64,000 bases of DNA. Origin: Streptomyces sp. NBC_00358 (GTDB lineage: Bacteria > Actinomycetota > Actinomycetes > Streptomycetales > Streptomycetaceae). The DNA is taken from the NCBI RefSeq assembly GCF_036099295.1, contig NZ_CP107976.1, forward strand, positions 3,906,001 through 3,970,000, in the 5' to 3' direction. Shown piece by piece: positions 58,585 through 64,000 of the stretch. The notes beneath the pieces were generated by a model. It saw only the letters and a list, made by a program, of their open reading frames with translations. It made no database searches and was not told where the DNA came from. Numbering within the stretch: the stretch's first letter is position 1; each line of letters opens with the position of its first letter. Both the position numbers and the translations under genes were made by a program.

Positions 58585-60210
58585 TCAGTGGGAGTGGCCG
58601 TGGCCGCCGTGACCGGCGTCGGCCTCTTCCTCGGCCGGCTTCTCGACGACCAGGGTCTCGGTCGTGAGGAGCAGGGAGGCGATGGAGGCGGCGTTCTCCA
58701 GGGCGGAGCGGGTGACCTTGACCGGGTCGATGACGCCGGCCTTGACCAGGTCGCCGTACTCGCCGGTGGCGGCGTTGAAGCCCTGGCCCTTGTCGAGCTC
58801 GGCGACCTTGGCGGTGATGACGTAACCCTCCAGGCCGGAGTTCTCGGCGATCCAGCGCAGCGGCTCGACGGCGGCCTTGCGGACGACCGCGACACCCGTG
58901 GCCTCGTCGCCGGTCTTGCCGAGGTTGCCCTCGAGGACCTTCACGGCGTGGACGAGCGCGGAGCCACCACCGGAGACGATGCCCTCCTCGACCGCGGCGC
59001 GGGTCGCGGAGATGGCGTCCTCCAGACGGTGCTTCTTCTCCTTGAGCTCCACCTCGGTGGCGGCGCCGACCTTGATCACGCACACGCCGCCGGCCAGCTT
59101 CGCGAGGCGCTCCTGGAGCTTCTCGCGGTCCCAGTCGGAGTCGGTGTTCTCGATCTCGGCCTTGATCTGGTTGACGCGGCCGTGGACCTCGTCGCTGCTG
59201 CCGGCACCGTCGACGATCGTGGTGTCGTCCTTGGTGACGGTCACGCGGCGGGCGCTGCCGAGCACGTCCAGGCCGACCTGGTCGAGCTTGAGGCCGACCT
59301 CCTCGGCGATGACCTGACCACCGGTGAGGGTGGCGATGTCGCCGAGCATGGCCTTGCGGCGGTCACCGAAGCCGGGGGCCTTCACGGCGACGGCGTTGAA
59401 CGTGCCGCGGATCTTGTTCACGACCAGGGTCGACAGGGCTTCGCCCTCGACGTCCTCGGCGATGATCAGCAGCGGCTTCGACGCGTTCGACTGGATGACC
59501 TTCTCCAGCAGCGGCAGCAGGTCCTGGATGGAGCTGATCTTGCCCTGGTGGATGAGGATGTACGGGTCGTCGAGGACGGCCTCCATACGCTCCTGGTCGG
59601 ACACCATGTACGGGGACAGGTAGCCCTTGTCGAAGGCCATGCCCTCGGTGAAGTCCAGCTCCAGACCGAAGGTGTTGGACTCCTCGACGGTGATGACACC
59701 GTCCTTGCCGACCTTGTCCATCGCCTCGGCGATGAGCTCGCCGACCTGGCTGTCCTGCGCGGAGAGCCCGGCCACGGCGGCGATGTCGGACTTGTCGTCG
59801 ATCGGGCGGGCCGTCGCGAGGAGCTCCTCGGAGACGGCCTTGACCGCGGCGTCGATGCCCTTCTTCAGGAGGGCGGGCGACGCGCCGGCGGCGACGTTGC
59901 GCAGGCCCTCGCGGACGAGCGCCTGGGCCAGCACGGTGGCGGTGGTCGTACCGTCACCCGCGATGTCGTTGGTCTTGGTCGCCACCTCCTTCACGAGCTG
60001 CGCGCCGAGGTTCTCGAACGGGTCGTCGAGCTCGACCTCGCGGGCGATGGTGACACCGTCGTTGGTGATGGTGGGGGCGCCGAACTTCTTGTCGATGACG
60101 ACGTTGCGGCCCTTGGGGCCGATCGTCACCTTCACCGTGTCGGCAAGCTTGTTGACGCCGCGCTCGAGGGCGCGACGGGCGTCCTCGTCGAACTTCAGGA
60201 TCTTCGCCAT
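58585..60210 (-). CDS. groEL: Chaperonin GroEL1
   Basis: A 541-residue 60-kDa chaperonin subunit. Conserved motifs include Lys-Phe-Asp-Glu-Asp-Ala-Arg near the N-terminus, Gly-Asp-Gly-Thr-Thr-Thr-Ala (ATP site, about 86-92) and Gly-Gly-Gly-Ser-Ala-Leu-Val. It ends in Gly-His-Gly-Gly-His-Gly-His-Ser-His rather than the usual Gly-Gly-Met tail; actinobacterial GroEL1 copies next to groES have this His-rich end. It is transcribed with groES (155 nt upstream) under HrcA control. An imperfect stem-loop with 7-bp outer arms at 60254-60300 lies between the two genes. Confidence 0.97.
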   Translation of the reverse strand: MAKILKFDEDARRALERGVNKLADTVKVTIGPKGRNVVIDKKFGAPTITNDGVTIAREVELDDPFENLGAQLVKEVATKTNDIAGDGTTTATVLAQALVREGLRNVAAGASPALLKKGIDAAVKAVSEELLATARPIDDKSDIAAVAGLSAQDSQVGELIAEAMDKVGKDGVITVEESNTFGLELDFTEGMAFDKGYLSPYMVSDQERMEAVLDDPYILIHQGKISSIQDLLPLLEKVIQSNASKPLLIIAEDVEGEALSTLVVNKIRGTFNAVAVKAPGFGDRRKAMLGDIATLTGGQVIAEEVGLKLDQVGLDVLGSARRVTVTKDDTTIVDGAGSSDEVHGRVNQIKAEIENTDSDWDREKLQERLAKLAGGVCVIKVGAATEVELKEKKHRLEDAISATRAAVEEGIVSGGGSALVHAVKVLEGNLGKTGDEATGVAVVRKAAVEPLRWIAENSGLEGYVITAKVAELDKGQGFNAATGEYGDLVKAGVIDPVKVTRSALENAASIASLLLTTETLVVEKPAEEEADAGHGGHGHSH

Positions 60211-60365
60211 GGGAGCGGTTCAGCCCTCTCGGAAAACTTGGGAGAAACGAACGGCGCCCCCAGCGCCCGGTTCATCAAAGGTAGCGGGGGCCAGGGGCGC
60301 AGTTCACTGCAATGCTTGGTGCGGGGTTGTCCGGGGAATGACCCCGAACGCCCTTACCGGGTGAA

Positions 60366-60674
60366 TTACTTCTCGATGATCGCGAGCACGTCGCGAGCCG
60401 AGAGGACGAGGTACTCCTCGCCGTTGTACTTCACCTCGGTGCCGCCGTACTTGCTGTAGAGCACGACGTCGCCGACGGTGACGTCGAGCGGAAGACGGTT
60501 ACCGTCCTCGAAGCGCCCCGGACCCACGGCAAGGACGACGCCCTCCTGGGGCTTCTCCTTGGCGGTGTCCGGGATGACCAGGCCAGAGGCCGTGGTCTGC
60601 TCGGCGTCGAGCGGCTGGACCACAATGCGGTCCTCGAGCGGCTTGATGGCAACCTTGGAGCTGGTGGTCGTCAC
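60366..60674 (-). CDS. groES: Co-chaperonin GroES
   Basis: A 102-residue cap of the GroEL folding chamber. It has the mobile-loop region (about 20-35, Gln-Thr-Thr-Ala-Ser-Gly-Leu-Val-Ile-Pro) that contacts GroEL and the Tyr-Ser-Lys-Tyr-Gly-Gly-Thr-Glu strand. The GTG start is preceded by GGGGAGG 7 nt upstream. It is the first gene of the groES-groEL operon. Confidence 0.97.
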   Translation of the reverse strand: MTTTSSKVAIKPLEDRIVVQPLDAEQTTASGLVIPDTAKEKPQEGVVLAVGPGRFEDGNRLPLDVTVGDVVLYSKYGGTEVKYNGEEYLVLSARDVLAIIEK

Positions 60675-60771
60675 GATCCGACCTCCCCCTTCGGAGATCT
60701 CACGGGGTTAACTGTCTGAGGTGGCGACCAGGTGGATCCGTCGTCGCGGGTGCCGGATCTGCCTGTCGCTA

Positions 60772-60798
60772 TTGGCACTCTCCAGGGGGGAGTGCCAG
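60772..60798. promoter_or_regulatory. CIRCE operator 1 (HrcA site)
   Basis: TTGGCACTC-N9-GAGTGCCAG, the heat-shock CIRCE inverted repeat. It lies at the likely transcription start of groES. Confidence 0.92.
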
Positions 60799-60803
60799 AC
60801 CTG

Positions 60804-60833
60804 AGACTATGACTGCGATTAGCACTCGGTCAA
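60804..60833 (-). promoter_or_regulatory. groES promoter
   Basis: On the minus strand TTGACC (60833-60828) and TAGTCT (60809-60804) are 18 nt apart, a strong vegetative promoter embedded between and within the CIRCE elements. Confidence 0.8.
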
Positions 60834-60845
60834 GCGGAGTGCCAA
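60819..60845. promoter_or_regulatory. CIRCE operator 2 (HrcA site)
   Basis: TTAGCACTC-N9-GAGTGCCAA, near-perfect CIRCE, covering the -35 box of the groES promoter. The two CIRCE copies together imply tight HrcA repression relieved by heat. Confidence 0.95.
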
Positions 60846-60936
60846 AGGCGTCGGCGTGGCGCGGCCCGAACGGCCCCTGGAGATCCTTGAAGATCCCCGT
60901 GGATCGCTGTCGATCGCTGTAGATCGCTGTACATCC

Positions 60937-61689
60937 CTAGAGGTAGTTCTCCAGCCGTGCCGGAGTGAAGCCCTCGGACTGGATCCGCCGCAGCAGCCGG
61001 AGCGTGGCGTTCGTGAGGTCGGGTCGGCCGAAGCCGACGAGGATGTCTCCCGGCCGCAGCGGGTGGGCGTCCGCCGCCCGGCCGAGGACGAGCGCGGCGA
61101 CCCCGCAGTCGGCGGCGGCGCGCAGGGTGGTCTCGTCGTACCGGCCGTAGGGGGGCCGCAGCAGCCGGGGCCGGATGCCGAAGCGCCGTCTGAGCTTGTC
61201 CTGTTGTCCGCAGATCTCGGCGTGCTGGCCGGCGTAGGGCAGCCCGCGCAGCGAGGCGTGGTCGAGGGTGTGGTTCTGGACGCTCGCGCCGACCGCGCGC
61301 AGCCGGGCGAAGTGCCCGTACCCCGGACCGGCGACCGTGTCCGTGAGGAACATGCTGACCGGGAGCCGTAGTTCGCGGACCATGTCGACGAACCGCGGAT
61401 CGCGCTCCACCTCGTCGTCGTACGTAAGGAAGACCACCTTGTCGCGGGTGCGCACCTGGTCGACGACGATCGGCAGTCCCGGACCCGCGGTGCGCGCGGC
61501 GGTCCGGGCGGGCGCCTTCGGCGCCGGGGCGAGCGGGCTGGCCAGACCCCAGCGGCGGTACGCGGATTCCCGCGGGTGCACCCGCTGGGCCGCCTTCTTG
61601 CCGAGCCGCTCGATGGGGTCGACGGACTGCGCGCAGCCGCTGAGCAGCACCGCCACGAGCAGCCCGGCGACCGGCACCCGCACCCTCAC
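60937..61689 (-). CDS. Lipoprotein polysaccharide deacetylase (NodB family), second of pair
   Basis: A 250-residue lipoprotein. The signal peptide ends in a Leu-Ser-Gly-Cys lipobox (Cys19). A NodB domain follows with Thr-Tyr-Asp-Asp-Glu in place of the usual Thr-Phe-Asp-Asp-Gly, an Asn-His-Thr-Leu-Asp-His metal motif, and Arg-Pro-Pro-Tyr-Gly. It should remove acetyl groups from wall polysaccharide at the membrane surface, though the Glu after Asp-Asp is atypical. Its GTG overlaps the stop of the upstream deacetylase (GTGA), with GGAGG 7 nt before it. The pair arose by duplication. Confidence 0.88.
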   Translation of the reverse strand: MRVRVPVAGLLVAVLLSGCAQSVDPIERLGKKAAQRVHPRESAYRRWGLASPLAPAPKAPARTAARTAGPGLPIVVDQVRTRDKVVFLTYDDEVERDPRFVDMVRELRLPVSMFLTDTVAGPGYGHFARLRAVGASVQNHTLDHASLRGLPYAGQHAEICGQQDKLRRRFGIRPRLLRPPYGRYDETTLRAAADCGVAALVLGRAADAHPLRPGDILVGFGRPDLTNATLRLLRRIQSEGFTPARLENYL

Positions 61690-62633
61690 AGGTAGTCCTC
61701 CAGGCGCGCGACCGCGTACCCCTTGGCCGTGACCGTCCTGAGGAAGCGGCGGACCATGTCGGCCATGGTGCCGTTCCACTCCTTGCGGCCCTGGAAGTGG
61801 GTGAGGACGATGTCGCCGGGATGCAGGTCCTGGTCCTCCTCGCGGTATTCCCAGTGGTCGACGAAGACCTCCTCGTCCCAGATGGGCGCGTACCTGATGC
61901 CGCAGGACTTCGCGGCGCGCAGGGTGTCCTGGTCGTAGTTGCCGTACGGCGGCCGGAAGACGGTCGGGCGCCTGCCGAACTGCTTCTCCATCACGTCCTG
62001 CATGCCGCAGATCTCGTGCCTCTGCCGCTCGTAGGAGAGTGCGGGCAGGTAGGGGTGGTGCAGGGTGTGGTTGTCGAGGGTGATGCCGCGGTCGCGCATC
62101 CTCCGGAAGTACCCGTAGTCGTCCTTGACGAGGAAGTCGCTGAGGAAGGCGGTGTACGGGATCTTCAGGTCGCTCATCATCCGCAGGAACGCGGGGTCCT
62201 TCTCTGAGCCGTCGTCGACCGTGAGGAAGACGACCTTGTCCTTGGTGGGGACGGTCGTGAAGACCGGCGGCAGCCCCAGTTCCTTCTGGTCGTCGACCTC
62301 GAACCCCTTGCGTGCCTCGATGACCGGCTTCCTGGCGGGCGGCGCCGGGGGTGTCAGCGGCACCTCGGCCAGCCCCCAGCGCCTGGCGACGGCGGCGCGC
62401 CGGGCCTGTGCGAGGCGGAGCCGGGAGGCGTACCCGGCGAGGGCGCGGGCGGGGGGTGCCTGGAGTCCGGCCTGCGGGCCGTGGGCCGGCTTGGCCGCGT
62501 CGGAGCCGGGGCCGGAGGCGGAGCCGGTCTCGGCACAGCCGGAGACGAGAAGGGCGAGGGCGAGCACGCCGACTCCCCAGCGCGCACCGGCCCCGTTTGC
62601 GCCGTTTTTATCATTTTGTCGTACGGGTCGCAT
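61686..62633 (-). CDS. Lipoprotein polysaccharide deacetylase (NodB family), first of pair
   Basis: A 315-residue lipoprotein with a Val-Ser-Gly-Cys lipobox (Cys33) and a Pro/Ala-rich spacer. The NodB domain has Thr-Val-Asp-Asp-Gly, Asn-His-Thr-Leu-His-His and Arg-Pro-Pro-Tyr-Gly-Asn-Tyr-Asp, all the metal and catalytic residues. It deacetylates cell-wall or capsular glycans, a modification that alters lysozyme sensitivity. ATG 62633 is set by the lipoprotein signal, with GGAGG about 10 nt upstream. The frame is open far upstream, but that region overlaps the methyltransferase gene on the other strand. Confidence 0.9.
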   Translation of the reverse strand: MRPVRQNDKNGANGAGARWGVGVLALALLVSGCAETGSASGPGSDAAKPAHGPQAGLQAPPARALAGYASRLRLAQARRAAVARRWGLAEVPLTPPAPPARKPVIEARKGFEVDDQKELGLPPVFTTVPTKDKVVFLTVDDGSEKDPAFLRMMSDLKIPYTAFLSDFLVKDDYGYFRRMRDRGITLDNHTLHHPYLPALSYERQRHEICGMQDVMEKQFGRRPTVFRPPYGNYDQDTLRAAKSCGIRYAPIWDEEVFVDHWEYREEDQDLHPGDIVLTHFQGRKEWNGTMADMVRRFLRTVTAKGYAVARLEDYL

Positions 62634-62712
62634 GGGCCCGGATCCTCCCAGGTCACCGCCCTCGCGAGGGCCCCGACACCGCCGCCGGAAGCACACCGTC
62701 CACCGACTGGCC

Positions 62713-62718
62713 CACAAT
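62713..62718 (+). promoter_or_regulatory. -10 box of a leaderless promoter
   Basis: CACAAT ends 6 nt before the GTG at 62725, and no ribosome binding site is present. Confidence 0.45.
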
Positions 62719-62724
62719 GGCCGG

Positions 62725-63921
62725 GTGAACGACGTCTCCTTCGCCCCCCTCCTCACCGCCGAGGGCCGCGCCCTGCTCGACGAGGTCCGCGCCACCGAAC
62801 CGGCACAGGAACTGGCCGTCGCCACCCGGCTGCGCCGCGAGCACCCCGCCGAACTGGTCTCGGCGGCCCTCGGACAGGCACGGCTGCGGCAACGCGCGGT
62901 GGCGAAGTTCGGCGCCGAGGACGCCGGACGCATGTTCTTCACCCCGAACGGGGTCGAGCAGTCCACCCGGACGAGCGTGGCGGAGCACCGCGCCGAGCGG
63001 CTGCGCGCGCTGGGGGTCCGCTCCGTCGCCGACCTCTGCTGCGGCATCGGCGGCGACGCCATCGCGCTGGCCCGCGCCGGAATCCGCGTCCTCGCCGTCG
63101 ACCGCGATCCGCTGACGGTCGCCGCCGCCCGCGCGAACGCCGACGCGCTCGGGCTCACGGACCTCATCGAGGTGCGCGAGACGGATGTGACGCAGGTGGA
63201 CACCTCGTCGTACGACGCGGTCTTCGTGGACCCGGCACGCCGGGGCGGCCGGGGCCGGATCTTCGACCCGGAGGCGTACTCGCCGCCGCTGTCCTGGGCC
63301 GTCGGCGCGGCCCTGAAGGCTCCGGTCGCCGCCCTGAAGATCGCCCCCGGCATCCCGCACGAGGCGATCCCCGCCGAGGCCGAGGCCGAGTGGATCTCGG
63401 ACGGCGGGGACGTGAAGGAAGCGGTGCTGTGGTTCGGCACGGAACCGGGCCTGGTGCGCGCCACCCTCCTGCCGGGCCCGCGTGAGCTGCGCGGACGCGG
63501 GCTGCCCGATCCGGCGGTCAGGGCGGTCGGACGCTATCTGTACGAACCGGACGGCGCCGTCATCCGCGCGCACCTGGTCGCCGAGGTGGCCGAGGACCTG
63601 GACGGCGGGCTGGTCGACGAGACGATCGCGTATGTCACGGCGGACGAACTGCGCCCGACACCGTTCGCCTCCGCCTACGAGATCACCGATCAACTCCACT
63701 TCAACGTAAAGAAGTTGAAGGCGCTGCTGCGGGAGCGGGAAGTCGGCGTGCTGACCGTCAAGAAGCGCGGGTCGGCCGTCGAGCCGGAGGAACTGCGGCG
63801 CAAGGTGAAACCGCAGGGCCCCCGGTCCGCGACGGTGTTCCTGACCCGGGTGGCGGGGGCCCCGACCATGCTGGTGGGGGCCCCCGCCCAGCCGCCCACC
63901 GCCGCCGGCGGCGGGTGCTGA
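62725..63921 (+). CDS. Class I SAM methyltransferase with THUMP-like C-terminal domain
   Basis: A 398-residue putative methyltransferase. A helical N-terminal region (1-95) precedes the Rossmann domain with motif I Asp-Leu-Cys-Cys-Gly-Ile-Gly-Gly-Asp (about 105-113). Val-Asp-Arg-Asp closes beta-2 and Val-Phe-Val-Asp-Pro-Ala-Arg-Arg is the motif IV region. The C-terminal about 90 residues look like the THUMP-like RNA-binding domain of this family, so the substrate is probably an RNA. The GTG start at 62725 fits a leaderless transcript. A low-complexity Pro/Ala/Gly tail ends the protein. Confidence 0.85.
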   Translation: MNDVSFAPLLTAEGRALLDEVRATEPAQELAVATRLRREHPAELVSAALGQARLRQRAVAKFGAEDAGRMFFTPNGVEQSTRTSVAEHRAERLRALGVRSVADLCCGIGGDAIALARAGIRVLAVDRDPLTVAAARANADALGLTDLIEVRETDVTQVDTSSYDAVFVDPARRGGRGRIFDPEAYSPPLSWAVGAALKAPVAALKIAPGIPHEAIPAEAEAEWISDGGDVKEAVLWFGTEPGLVRATLLPGPRELRGRGLPDPAVRAVGRYLYEPDGAVIRAHLVAEVAEDLDGGLVDETIAYVTADELRPTPFASAYEITDQLHFNVKKLKALLREREVGVLTVKKRGSAVEPEELRRKVKPQGPRSATVFLTRVAGAPTMLVGAPAQPPTAAGGGC

Positions 63922-63934
63922 GCAACCCGGTGGT

Positions 63935-64000
63935 CTACTGCTGGTGACGGGTGCTGAGCGCGCCCAGGTCCGGCCCGTCCAGAGGCCGCGCCGCCGTGCC
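63935..64000 (-). CDS. C-terminal end of a gene entering from the right edge
   Basis: About 21 codons read leftwards from the window edge to a TAG at 63935-63937. The codons are strongly G/C-ending, as in real genes here, and the ending looks plausible (Leu-Gly-Ala-Leu-Ser-Thr-Arg-His-Gln-Gln). It is too short to assign a family. It would be convergent with the methyltransferase gene. Confidence 0.4.
   Translation of the reverse strand, partial: GTAARPLDGPDLGALSTRHQQ

Overview
The window looks like a chromosomal core segment of a Streptomyces. It is very GC-rich, with strongly G/C-biased third codon positions, GTG starts and short intergenic gaps. It contains the developmental regulators bldM and whiD, and the block guaB3-guaB-sigma(ShbA/SigD-like)-bldM-whiD-groEL1/groES that, from memory, parallels SCO4761-SCO4800 of S. 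coelicolor and the whiB3/sigD/guaB2/guaB3/groEL1 neighbourhood of Mycobacterium. No prophage, transposon, rRNA, tRNA or CRISPR was seen.

Layout. 1-3.3 kb: end of a SWIM zinc-finger-type protein, a DUF5691 protein and a small B12-binding mutase subunit (icmB-like). 4-12.7 kb: lipase, an M23 peptidase with a long cytoplasmic tail, DNA helicase pcrA, a TDT-family transporter, a small membrane protein and a secreted NlpC/P60 hydrolase. 12.7-17.1 kb: a two-component pair whose kinase carries a PspC domain, facing a PspC/LiaF-like membrane protein, then DoxX. 17.5-24.1 kb: membrane and DUF4429 proteins, a class II aldolase, a PNPOx-like protein, guaA, and chorismate mutase preceded by a probable Tyr/Phe attenuator. 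24.4-30.8 kb: a membrane protein, an LAETG surface protein, a GMC oxidoreductase and a succinate-semialdehyde dehydrogenase. 31-42.1 kb: five tandem transmembrane Ser/Thr kinase genes, one of them a pseudokinase. 42.3-47.7 kb: serine hydrolase, glpD, a nucleotide-sugar dehydrogenase homologue lacking catalytic residues and two small membrane proteins. 47.8-53.1 kb: guaB3, guaB, a sigma factor, bldM and whiD. 53.2-58.4 kb: LysR, MOSC, two SDR-type enzymes, an ABM-like protein, a methyltransferase and a yefM remnant. 58.5-64 kb: groEL-groES under two CIRCE operators, two lipoprotein polysaccharide deacetylases and a methyltransferase.

How it fits together. Two themes recur. One is envelope construction and sensing: the M23 and NlpC/P60 enzymes, two deacetylases, a penicillin-binding-type serine hydrolase, a sortase substrate, the PspC two-component module and five membrane kinases. 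The other is purine synthesis and developmental control: guaA, guaB, guaB3, the ECF sigma factor, bldM and whiD. The bldM upstream region carries textbook matches to a sigma-BldN promoter and a BldD box. About a dozen genes appear to make leaderless transcripts, with a -10 box ending 6-8 nt before the start codon. The most interesting points are the Tyr/Phe leader peptide before chorismate mutase, the pseudokinase whose domain is split by about 400 disordered residues, the dehydrogenase pseudoenzyme, palindromic operator candidates upstream of the semialdehyde dehydrogenase and guaB, and consensus DnaA boxes between glpD and its neighbour.
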